Shown: one piece after another, positions 50,514 to 58,378 of the stretch
Numbering within the stretch: position 1 is the first letter of the stretch
How the letters are laid out: the number at the start of each line of letters is the position of its first letter
The notes under the pieces: generated by a model
Told to the model about the DNA's origin: nothing
What the model saw: only the letters and a program-made list of their open reading frames with translations
The model's database searches: none
Translations under genes and position numbers: made by a program
Assembly (NCBI GenBank): GCA_016706685.1
Contig: JADJJE010000002.1
Location: 1-64,000 of the forward strand
Source: Sandaracinaceae bacterium
GTDB taxonomy: Bacteria > Myxococcota_A > Polyangia > Polyangiales > Houyiibacteriaceae
Length of the DNA: 64,000 nucleotides
Direction: 5' to 3'

Positions 50514-51197
50514 GTGTTTCAACTTCCACGCCTGATGCCGCTCACGCGGGGTCTGCTGATCGCCACGGGCGTCAGCTTCCTCCTCCACACGGTCATGCAG
50601 GTGTGGGTGCAGTTCCCGCTGGGCTCGTTCACGGCGCTCACCACGGGGCGCCTCACGGTGTGGACGGCGCTCCAGCTGGTCACCCACCCGCTCGGGTGGA
50701 TCATCATGCCGCGCTCGGCGCTCACGCTGATGTTCGCGCTGCTGATGCTGTGGTGGTCGCTCGGGCCCTTCGAGGAGCGCTACGGCGGCAAGGCCACCCT
50801 GCAGCTGGTGATCGGCAGTACGCTGCTGTCCGGGGTGCTCTCCATGCTGGTGGGCCTGCTGGTGAGCCCCGACATCGTCCTGGGTCCCAACACGTGGGTG
50901 CTCGCGGGCTGGGGTGCCCTCGGCTGGAGCCTGCGCTACGCGCCCATGAACATCCTCGGGCTGCCGACGCGGGGTGAGGCCTACGTGTGGTTCGCGCTGG
51001 TCTTCGTGGCGCTCAACTTCCTGACCGACCCGCGCGTGCCCACGCTGGTGGCGGAGCTGGCGGCCATCGGTGCCGGGGTCGGGTTCGTGGCCTGGCGGCG
51101 GCGTCGGCTGCCCCCCGCGCGCGTGTCGTCGGTGATCTCCATTGACTCGGCACGCAAGGGGCGTGACGGGAAGAACAAGCCGGAGTGGCTGAATTGA
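50514..51197 (+). CDS. rhomboid-like membrane protein lacking the catalytic motif
   Basis: 227 residues from a GTG at 50514. Six membrane segments with rhomboid landmarks: FPLGSFTAL, TLMFALLMLWWSLGPFEERYGGKATLQLVIGSTLLSGVLSMLVG, and TWVLAGWGALGWSLRYAPMN. The last segment stands where active rhomboids have GxSG, and here reads AGWGALG without Ser. No conserved second His in the last segments is seen. It is therefore probably a pseudo-protease of the rhomboid family. It overlaps the next lipoprotein start by 13 bases. Confidence 0.7.
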   Translation: MFQLPRLMPLTRGLLIATGVSFLLHTVMQVWVQFPLGSFTALTTGRLTVWTALQLVTHPLGWIIMPRSALTLMFALLMLWWSLGPFEERYGGKATLQLVIGSTLLSGVLSMLVGLLVSPDIVLGPNTWVLAGWGALGWSLRYAPMNILGLPTRGEAYVWFALVFVALNFLTDPRVPTLVAELAAIGAGVGFVAWRRRRLPPARVSSVISIDSARKGRDGKNKPEWLN

Positions 51198-53248
51198 AGG
51201 CCGCGCGGCCGCGCAGGGCGCTGGGGTGGCTGCTCCTGAGTCTCTCGCTCGGGGCCTCGGGCTGCGAGGGCTGCTCCTGCCAGGGGGACCGGCTGGTGAC
51301 CTTCGGGCTCGACGCGGGCGCGCGCCCTGGGCAGTCGGCGCCCGTGGCCAACGTGCCAGGAGTGAGCGGACCAGACGCAGGCGTGGGCGCCGTGGCGGGC
51401 GTGCGCGCGCGTGCGCTGCCGGCCGGCACGCGCCGCGTGGAGCTCAGCGGGCACCCCCTGCAGCGCGACGACGGTGACCTGCGCGCCATCCTCATGGTGG
51501 ACGTGGACGCCGACGGCGACCAAGACGCCTACGTGCTGCACACGCGCGGCGCGGCACCGGCAGCAGGGGCGGCGGCACCCGCTGCGGGGAGCCCGGGCAG
51601 CACGCCCACCGTGGTGCTCTCGCTCGCCCGCGTCGCGCCGGGCGGGGTCACGCTCGCCGAGCTGGGGCACACCCTGGCACCGGCCGACTGCGAGCTGTCC
51701 GAGGGCAGCGGCGAGACGCTGGGACCCACGCTGGTGGTGTTGAGCGCGGCCTTTACCTGCGCCACCGGGCCGGCATCGGTGGCGCTCATTGCCAGCCTGG
51801 AAGCCCAGCCACGGCTCGAGGAGCGGCTGACCCTGCTGGCCCCTGCACCGGCGGCAAGCACGGACACGCCGGAGCCCGATGCGGCGGCAGCGACGCCCGC
51901 CAGCCCTTCGGCACCCTTGCCGGGCGCGACCACGCCAGACCCGAGCGCGCTGCCGCTGGGGCTCGCGCTCCGCGCCGAGGACAAGAACCAGGACGGCACG
52001 CCGGACCTGGTGGCGCGCGTCTCCCTGGGCGAGGGCGACGACGCGGTCAGCGTGGACCTCGCTTGGATCGAAGGGGCGAGCGGGCTGGCGCGCGACCGGG
52101 CCGAGCCCGAGGCCACGCTGCGCACGCTGGCCAACGCCGCCGCCGACCCGCTCACGCGGCAGCCCGAGGTGGCGCTGCGCAGCGCGCTGCGGGTGCTGGC
52201 GCTCTACACCGCGCTGTGTGCCGAGGGCGGCGCCGAGCGCGTGCGGCTGGGTGACGCGCAGGGCCTGCCGTGTGGGCGCTCACGGGGGGCAGGCAAGGCC
52301 GCGGCGGTGGTGGCTGCGGCCCACGCGCAGGCGGGTGACGTGTTCGCTGCGGCGCAGGCCCTGGCGCGCCTCGACTCTTCGGCGCTCACGGTCAGCGAGG
52401 CCGAGCGCCGCATGGTGACGCGCGCCTACGGGCGTGCTCCCACGCCGCGTGGCCTCGTCATGCGGAAGCTGGCCGACGTGACGGGGCGCGGTGGGCTGTC
52501 GTTCCTGGACGACCAGCACGTGCAGCTGCCGGGTGGGCGGGTGATGTCCATCCGCGAGCCTGTGCCCACCGCTGCGCCCCCACCGGCGGCCAGCCCCGAA
52601 GACTGCGGGGTCGCGGCTACGGGCAACCAGGCGACCACCAGCCCGGGGGGCGTGCCCACCTCCAATCTGCCGCCGCCGCGCCTCAACGCGGGCTTGGTGG
52701 TGGACCCGAGCGGGCGCTTCAGGACGTCGCGCGTGGGGCGCAGCTGCGCGGCCTACGTGGTGGAGCTGTCCGCGCTCGACCCCATTCTGCATGGGCCGCC
52801 ACGCCTGGCGGTCATCGCCGCGCTCCCCACGCCGCGCTGCGCCGCTGGGGCCCCGGGTGCCATCGAAGCCGCCGAAGACGGGGGCTTCGTTCCTCTCGGC
52901 TGGGCGCCCCAGGGCCTGCTCCTGGCGCGTCGCGACGAGCTCTGGGTGGTGCCGCTCACCGACGAGGCGCGCCCGGCGGGCGAGCCCTTCCGCGTGGCCA
53001 CGGGCGCGCTGCCGCCTGCCCCGGTGAACGGGCCGGCCATCCAGCGCGACGGCTCGCGTTACGTCACCACCCTCGATGCGGGCGTGGTGCTGCACACGCT
53101 GGGGCCCGAGCCCAGCCTGACTCTGCTGCGCCCCCCCGGTTGGGGCGAGGTGAGCGGAGACACCGCGGTGCGCGGCGTGGCGCTGGCCCCCGGAGGCAAC
53201 GCGGTGGTGGTGCAGCGCGGGGCCGCCGTGTATTTGCTGACGTGGTGA
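51185..53248 (+). CDS. large lipoprotein with FG-GAP-like segment
   Basis: 687 residues from the GTG at 51185. Signal with lipobox-like LGASGCEGCSC. A calcium-loop-like DVDADGDQDAYVLH appears near residue 100, and EDKNQDGTPDLVARV later, both FG-GAP-type. The middle is rich in Ala/Pro (low-complexity linkers at about 215-255). The C-terminal ~200 residues contain LDPILHGPPRLAVIAALP, LARRDELWVVPLTD and TTLDAGVVLHTLG, reading like propeller strands. It is probably an exported scaffold. Coupled to the pseudo-rhomboid gene. Confidence 0.65.
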   Translation: MAELKAARPRRALGWLLLSLSLGASGCEGCSCQGDRLVTFGLDAGARPGQSAPVANVPGVSGPDAGVGAVAGVRARALPAGTRRVELSGHPLQRDDGDLRAILMVDVDADGDQDAYVLHTRGAAPAAGAAAPAAGSPGSTPTVVLSLARVAPGGVTLAELGHTLAPADCELSEGSGETLGPTLVVLSAAFTCATGPASVALIASLEAQPRLEERLTLLAPAPAASTDTPEPDAAAATPASPSAPLPGATTPDPSALPLGLALRAEDKNQDGTPDLVARVSLGEGDDAVSVDLAWIEGASGLARDRAEPEATLRTLANAAADPLTRQPEVALRSALRVLALYTALCAEGGAERVRLGDAQGLPCGRSRGAGKAAAVVAAAHAQAGDVFAAAQALARLDSSALTVSEAERRMVTRAYGRAPTPRGLVMRKLADVTGRGGLSFLDDQHVQLPGGRVMSIREPVPTAAPPPAASPEDCGVAATGNQATTSPGGVPTSNLPPPRLNAGLVVDPSGRFRTSRVGRSCAAYVVELSALDPILHGPPRLAVIAALPTPRCAAGAPGAIEAAEDGGFVPLGWAPQGLLLARRDELWVVPLTDEARPAGEPFRVATGALPPAPVNGPAIQRDGSRYVTTLDAGVVLHTLGPEPSLTLLRPPGWGEVSGDTAVRGVALAPGGNAVVVQRGAAVYLLTW

Positions 53249-53253
53249 ACGGC

Positions 53254-54675
53254 ATGCGGCATCCTCTCCCCCACTCGCGCCACACCCTCCGCGCGGAGAA
53301 GAACTTGCCCCACGTGCGTCCAGCTCCACGGCCCTCCGCCGCCTCTCGGCTCCTCGCAGGCCTGGGCTCCCTGTTCCTTGCGAGCCCGCGCTCGCTCCGT
53401 CTCGCGAGTCCGTTGCTGGCCGTTCTGCTGCTCGTCAGCTGTGGAGGCCGCGAGCCTCGGCCCGCCACCCCGTGCATGTCGGACCGCGAGTGCAACGGGT
53501 CCGAGCGCATCTGCCACGAGGGGCGCTGCCGCTTCATCGCCGAGGTCACGGCGGAGCTCCAGGCGCAGCCGGAGCCAGCGCCCACATCCGACGCCGGGCC
53601 TGCGGTGGGCGAGACCAGCGATGCCGGGGTGAGCCTGCCCGCTGGGCCGGTGGCGCTCGGCCTGCCCATGTTCATGGGCGATCCGCGGCACACGGGCCGC
53701 AGCCCGCACAGCGGTCCCGAGCGCACCCCCACCGAGGCCTACTCCTACGCGAGCACCGGGCGCGTCTTCGCCAGCATCGTGCTGCACCAGGACATCGCCT
53801 ACGTGGCGTCACTCGGGCGCACCCTGTCGGCGGTGGGCGCGGACGGCAGCCTGCTGTGGCGGTACAGCGCGAGCGGCCGCATCTACGGGACCCCGGCGGT
53901 GGCGCCCAATGGCACCGTCTACCTGGCGAGCGACGATGGCTGGCTGACCGCGCTGCGCCCGTCGGGCCAGCCCGCGTTCCGGGTCCAGCTGGGCGACACG
54001 CTGGATGGCAGCATCACCATCGGCCCCGACGGCACCCTCTATGTCGCAGGCGACGGGGTGTTCGCGGTCACGCCGCAGGGGCAGATCGCATGGCAGGTGG
54101 CCACCGCCGGCCACATCCGAAGCAGCCCTGCGCTGCACCCCGACGGCTTCCTGGTGGTGGGCACCCCCGACGGTTTCGTGCGCGCCATCAACCTGGATGG
54201 GCGCCCGCGCTGGGAGGCCCAAGTAGGCGCCAGCATTGACGGAAGCGCTGCGGTGGGGGACGACGGAACCGTCTACATCGGAAATGACGCGGGGTACTTA
54301 ATCGCGCTGACCCCTGGCGGCGGCGTCCGATGGCGCTATGAAACCGGCGCGGACATTCGAGCGACCCCGGCTGTCTTTCCTGACGGCACCGTGATCGTCG
54401 GCTCCTATGACCAACACGTTTACGCCATCCGCCCGGATGGTTCCCTCCGCTGGCGCGTCCCCACTTCTGGGCGCGTGCGCAGCTCTGCCCTCCTGGATGC
54501 GAACGGTCGCATCTACGTGGGCTCTCAAGATGACTCCATCTACTGCCTCTCGCCCAACGGCGAGGTCCTCTGGCAGCACAACATCGGCCAGGACGTGGAC
54601 GCCACGCCGGCGCTCGGACCCGACGGAACTCTGTTCGTCGGCGCCGACGACGGACGCCTCCACGCGCTGCGCTGA
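53254..54675 (+). CDS. PQQ-like beta-propeller lipoprotein
   Basis: Up to 473 residues from the ATG at 53254. The lipobox is LLLVSC near residue 66 after a hydrophobic stretch, so a later start (for example a GTG near 53314) would give a more usual signal. A Cys-containing stalk follows (CMSDRECNGSERICHEGRC), then Ala/Pro linker. Seven or eight propeller blades have the A-TPAVAPNGTVYLAS-D-G-L-AL pattern (GDTLDGSITIGPDGTLYVAGDG, TGADIRATPAVFPDGTVIVGSYD, GQDVDATPALGPDGTLFVGADD). The blades resemble PQQ/BamB repeats but lack tryptophan docking seen in true quinoproteins. Exported, role unknown. Confidence 0.75.
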   Translation: MRHPLPHSRHTLRAEKNLPHVRPAPRPSAASRLLAGLGSLFLASPRSLRLASPLLAVLLLVSCGGREPRPATPCMSDRECNGSERICHEGRCRFIAEVTAELQAQPEPAPTSDAGPAVGETSDAGVSLPAGPVALGLPMFMGDPRHTGRSPHSGPERTPTEAYSYASTGRVFASIVLHQDIAYVASLGRTLSAVGADGSLLWRYSASGRIYGTPAVAPNGTVYLASDDGWLTALRPSGQPAFRVQLGDTLDGSITIGPDGTLYVAGDGVFAVTPQGQIAWQVATAGHIRSSPALHPDGFLVVGTPDGFVRAINLDGRPRWEAQVGASIDGSAAVGDDGTVYIGNDAGYLIALTPGGGVRWRYETGADIRATPAVFPDGTVIVGSYDQHVYAIRPDGSLRWRVPTSGRVRSSALLDANGRIYVGSQDDSIYCLSPNGEVLWQHNIGQDVDATPALGPDGTLFVGADDGRLHALR

Positions 54676-54702
54676 ACGCTCGCACGGCGAGCCGAGATTT
54701 CA

Positions 54703-57462
54703 ATGACGACACTTCATCCCGACGACGTACTGCGCGTCCTCCGCACGCGTGCACCGCGGGCCCTCCAGTTAGGCGAGATCCAGACCCGCCTGTTCGACAA
54801 CCCCGATGACGCCAAGGCCGCCCGCGGCGAGCTGCTGGCCGTGCTGGACACGCTCTGCGTGCAGGGCTCGGCGCAAGAGATGCCCGGCCTGCGCTTCCGC
54901 TTCCAGACCGTGCCCGTGCAGGTGGAGCCTCCGGCGCCGCCCGAGGTGAGCGGGCCCGTGAAGCCGCGCAAGCCCAAGAACAAGTTCGTGGTGCAAGACC
55001 GCCACGGCGTCCGGCGCGACGAGCAGCCGACCGACACCCGGGCGCTCGCGCCCATCCCGGCTCTGGCCCCCGTCGTGCCGGACTTCGAGAGCCCGCCCGA
55101 CAAGCGCGTGGACCTGCGCCCCGCCAACCGGAACGACGGCCGGCCGGCCAATCGGCAAAACGGGCGCAACGACGGCCGCAGTGACAAGCGCAGCGACCGC
55201 CCCGACTGGCGCGAGGCCCGTGAGCCGCGTGAGCCCGTGGTGGAAGCGCCGCGCTCGCCCTGGCAGCGCCCCGCTCAGCGCGCCGCCACCGTGGCGGGCT
55301 ACCTGACTGTGACGCCGCGCGCGTTCGGCTTCGTGGCGGCCGAAGACGGCGGCCCCGACGTGTTCGTGGGCCCCACGTCCATGGGCGCCGCGCTGCACGG
55401 CGACAAGGTGGAGGTCGTGGCGCAGCCCTCCGCCAAGGGCCGCGAGGGCTACGTGGTGGGCATCCTGTCCCGCCGCGCCCCGCGCATCACCGGCACGCTG
55501 CGCCGCATGGGCAACCAGACCTTCCTCGAGCCCGACGACGTGCGCCTGCGCGGCCCCATGGAGCTGGTGCAGGCCGTGCCCGCCGAAGCCAAGGTGGGTG
55601 ACGTGGTGGACGCCCGCATCGTGCGCTTCCCGCAGGACGCCAACGAGCGCCCCGGCGTGGTGGTCGAAGGCATCCTCGGCGTGCAGGGCATCACCGCCGT
55701 GGAGGTGGCCAAGATCAAGATCCGCGAGAACGTGGTGGAGGAGTTCCCGCCGGCCGTGCTGGCCGAGGCGGCGAACATCCCGCAGCGCGTGGCGCCCGCC
55801 GACAAGGTGGGCCGCGAGGACCTGCGCGAGCTCGACCTCTGCACCATCGACCCGGCCGACGCGCGCGACCACGACGACGCGCTCTTCATCGAGCGCAAGA
55901 AGGGCGGCGGCTTCCACGTGGTGGTGGCCATCGCCGACGTCTCGCACTACGTGCGGCTCGGCACCGCCATCGACGACGAGGCGCAGGCGCGTTGCACCAG
56001 CATCTACCTGCCCGACCGCGTGATCCCCATGCTGCCGCACGAGATCAGCAGCAACCTCGCGTCGCTCGTGCCCAAGAAGGACCGGCTGTGCCTGGCGGTG
56101 GACATCACGCTGGACGCCACGGGGCGCGTCACGCACCACCGCTACATCGAAGGCATCATGCGCTCCACCGCGAAGCTCACCTACGAGGGTGTGGCCGACG
56201 CGCTGGGGCTCACCACCGAGGGCGGCGTGAAGCAGGCCGCCGCACGCGAGCGGGTGCCCATGCTGCAGGCCCTGCTGGACCTGTCGCGCATCCTGCGGCA
56301 GCGGCGCCTCGAGCGCGGCGCGCTCGACTTCGACCTGCCCGAGCCGCGCGTGAAGCTGGACGAGCAGGGCGAGCCCATCGACGTGGTGCGCTCGCGTCAG
56401 GACCCCGGCGTGCGCGAGGCCTATCGCGTGGTCGAAGAGATGATGCTGCTGGCCAACGAGACCGTGGCGAGCGACTTGTCGCAGCGCGGCATCCCGGCCA
56501 TCTACCGCACGCACGGCGCGCCCGCGGCCGAGAAGCTCGAGACCTTCTGCGAGCTGGCGACCTCGCTCGGCGAGCCGCTGGACGCCGAGGCGGCGCAGGA
56601 CCCGAAGCAGCTCACGGAGTTCCTCGCGCGCATCGAGGGCGAGCCCGCCGCGCCCGTGCTGCGCTACCTGTTGCTGCGCGCCATGCAGCAGGCCATCTAC
56701 GGCACCGACGACGTGGGCCACTTCGGCCTGGCGGCCAAGCACTACCTGCACTTCACCTCGCCCATTCGGCGCTATCCGGACTTGGCGGTGCACCGCGTGG
56801 TGCGCGCCCTGGCCCGCGGCGAGTTCGTGGACGGCGCGCTGCTGCTGCCCATGCTGCGCAAGATGGCGGCCCGCAGCAGCCAGCTCGAGCGCCGCGCCAT
56901 GACCGTGGAGCGCGACGTGGTGAGCCTCTACCGCTGCCTGGTCATGCGCGACAAGGTGGGCGAAGAGATGAACGCGACCATCAGCGGGCTCGACGAGACT
57001 GGCTTCTACGCGAGCATCGACAGCCCCTTCGTGGACGTGTTCGTGCCCTGCGAGCGGCTGACGGATGACTACTACGCGGTGGACCGCCTGGGCGTGCGCC
57101 TGGTGGGTCAGCGCGGCGGGCGCGTGTTCGAGATGGGGCAGCCCGTCACCATCCGCGTGGTGAGCGTGGGCCTCGAGCGGCGCCGCGTGGAGGCCGAGCT
57201 GGTGGGTGTGCTGGAAGAGCGCCGTCAGCCCGGTGGACGTGGGCGCTCACGCGACGACGGCGGCGGCAAGCCGCGCGGCGAGTGGCAGGGCAAGCGCGGC
57301 AAGCCCAAGTCGGCCGAGCGCGGGGACGCGCCCAGCAAGTCGGGCAGCAAGCCCGGCAAGTCCGGTGGCAAGGCGGGCGGCAAGGCGGGTGGTGGCAAGT
57401 CGGGTGGGAAGCCCAGCGCGGCCAGCAAGCCCGGCGAGGGCAAGCGCAGCCGCAAGCGCTGA
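54703..57462 (+). CDS. rnr: ribonuclease R
   Basis: 919 residues. An N-terminal winged-helix-like region (residues about 1-75) and a long Pro/Arg/Asn-rich linker (residues about 80-195) precede two cold-shock domains (AATVAGYLTVTPRAFGFVAAE). The RNB domain shows CTIDPADARDHDDALFIER near residues 382-400 with the catalytic Asp residues, and later KHYLHFTSPIRRYPDLAVHR. An S1 domain follows (NATISGLDETGFYASIDSPFVDVFVPCE). The last ~75 residues are a Gly/Lys/Ser-rich basic tail (SGSKPGKSGGKAGGKAGGGK). It degrades structured RNA 3' to 5'. The extended linker is longer than in the E. coli enzyme. Confidence 0.96.
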   Translation: MTTLHPDDVLRVLRTRAPRALQLGEIQTRLFDNPDDAKAARGELLAVLDTLCVQGSAQEMPGLRFRFQTVPVQVEPPAPPEVSGPVKPRKPKNKFVVQDRHGVRRDEQPTDTRALAPIPALAPVVPDFESPPDKRVDLRPANRNDGRPANRQNGRNDGRSDKRSDRPDWREAREPREPVVEAPRSPWQRPAQRAATVAGYLTVTPRAFGFVAAEDGGPDVFVGPTSMGAALHGDKVEVVAQPSAKGREGYVVGILSRRAPRITGTLRRMGNQTFLEPDDVRLRGPMELVQAVPAEAKVGDVVDARIVRFPQDANERPGVVVEGILGVQGITAVEVAKIKIRENVVEEFPPAVLAEAANIPQRVAPADKVGREDLRELDLCTIDPADARDHDDALFIERKKGGGFHVVVAIADVSHYVRLGTAIDDEAQARCTSIYLPDRVIPMLPHEISSNLASLVPKKDRLCLAVDITLDATGRVTHHRYIEGIMRSTAKLTYEGVADALGLTTEGGVKQAAARERVPMLQALLDLSRILRQRRLERGALDFDLPEPRVKLDEQGEPIDVVRSRQDPGVREAYRVVEEMMLLANETVASDLSQRGIPAIYRTHGAPAAEKLETFCELATSLGEPLDAEAAQDPKQLTEFLARIEGEPAAPVLRYLLLRAMQQAIYGTDDVGHFGLAAKHYLHFTSPIRRYPDLAVHRVVRALARGEFVDGALLLPMLRKMAARSSQLERRAMTVERDVVSLYRCLVMRDKVGEEMNATISGLDETGFYASIDSPFVDVFVPCERLTDDYYAVDRLGVRLVGQRGGRVFEMGQPVTIRVVSVGLERRRVEAELVGVLEERRQPGGRGRSRDDGGGKPRGEWQGKRGKPKSAERGDAPSKSGSKPGKSGGKAGGKAGGGKSGGKPSAASKPGEGKRSRKR

Positions 57463-57482
57463 GACGTGCGCACGCTGGCGAC

Positions 57483-57680
57483 TCAGCCGCGCAGTTTGGA
57501 CCAGTTCTCCACCTCGACACCCTTGAAGCGGGTGAAGTCCTTCACGTTAGGTCCGCGCAGCTGGTCAAGGCAGGGGGCCGCGACGAAGGGCCGGCTTTCC
57601 CACCCGGGGGCGGGGGGGGGGGGGTGCTTCGAGATGGGCGATGAGACGATGTTGGTGTCCAGCAGGAAGCGGGCGGTCAA
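57483..57680 (-). pseudogene. PIN-domain (VapC-type) toxin, internally deleted
   Basis: Only 65 residues where about 130 are expected. The N-terminus FLLDTNIVSSPISK holds the first catalytic Asp of PIN nucleases. The C-terminus GPNVKDFTRFKGVEVENW matches the end of VapC proteins. The middle, which should hold the acidic active-site residues, is replaced by a Pro-rich stretch. That stretch is the translation of a 13-base G run at 57612-57624 and its flanks. The toxin would cut RNA in the intact form. It overlaps the antitoxin stop by ATGA. Whether the deletion is real or an assembly collapse is open. Confidence 0.65.
57612..57624. repeat. 13-base G homopolymer inside the toxin gene
   Basis: Thirteen G in a row preceded by GGGGGC. 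It coincides with the missing core of the toxin. Confidence 0.7.
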
Positions 57681-57970
57681 AGCGCGACCTTCCGACCAGG
57701 GTCACGATCGCGCGCCGATGCGAACACGTCGTCGTCCAAGCCCAACTCCTGCGGCGGGTGTACGGCGGTGAACCGACGAAAGGCGTCGCCGAAGGGCACG
57801 CGCCCACCACGTAGCCGCTCGAATTCGTGCACGGACATCACGACGGCCACGGGCTTACCGCGCCGTGTGAGTTCGATCTCCTCACCGGCCTCTGCTTGGT
57901 CCACGATGCTGGGCAAGCTCGAACGAGCTTCGGCGATGGAGTACTGCTTTGCCACGAAATGAATGTACAT
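57677..57970 (-). CDS. Phd/YefM-family antitoxin
   Basis: 97 residues from the ATG at 57970, which follows GGAGG by 11 bases. The N-terminal DNA-binding half reads KQYSIAEARSSLPSIVDQAEAGEEIELTRRGKPVAVVMSVHEFERL, the standard Phd/YefM pattern. The C-terminal ~40 residues are the toxin-neutralising tail. It represses its own operon and holds the PIN toxin inactive. The start codon lies inside an 18-base palindrome with two TGTACA boxes, so autoregulation is strongly suggested. Confidence 0.85.
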   Translation of the reverse strand: MYIHFVAKQYSIAEARSSLPSIVDQAEAGEEIELTRRGKPVAVVMSVHEFERLRGGRVPFGDAFRRFTAVHPPQELGLDDDVFASARDRDPGRKVAL

Positions 57971-57981
57971 CTAGATGTACA
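57964..57981. promoter_or_regulatory. TGTACA-TCTAGA-TGTACA operator
   Basis: A perfect 18-base palindrome made of two TGTACA hexamers at 57964-57969 and 57976-57981 with TCTAGA between. TGTACA is the core recognised by YefM-type antitoxins, and the 12-base centre-to-centre spacing matches that described for the yefM-yoeB operator. It overlaps the antitoxin start codon. Confidence 0.7.
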
Positions 57982-58378
57982 CCTCCGCAAGGGTGCCGAA
58001 AGTGATGTCGACTCCGTGCGTGGCTGTCTTGGTGCAGAGTGACATTTGGCGCGACGGTGGGTCGCTGTCTGCGACTGTCCTCGATGGGGACCGACATCGC
58101 TCGTTCTGGTTGCAGAGATCGATGGGACCACCCGCGCGACAGTGGCCATGAGAACCTGTTCGTATCGGAAGGGGAACGCCCCGAGTCGAAGGATGTGATG
58201 ATTGGCATCGCTTCAACGGAGGAATCGCGGTGGCTGACCTATCTCGAGCGGGTTGACGACGCGTCTGCTGAACCCGAGTCGAGACTGCGATTCCGCCAGA
58301 TCGTCGATGCCCTCCGGGTGCGTCACAGCGCGACACCCACCTGAAGCGCGACACGCAGCCGTGCCTCGCGCGACCGCC
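57982..58378. other. 397-base gap with no convincing gene
   Basis: Composition is less GC-rich than the neighbours. Short open frames exist on both strands (for example 58039-58344 plus) but show no recognisable family, no Shine-Dalgarno and odd composition. It may be remnant or acquired sequence around the toxin-antitoxin module. Confidence 0.5.

Noticed and set aside
58039..58344. Short plus-strand open frame beside the toxin-antitoxin module
   Set aside because: No family, no Shine-Dalgarno and mixed composition; it cannot be separated from chance.
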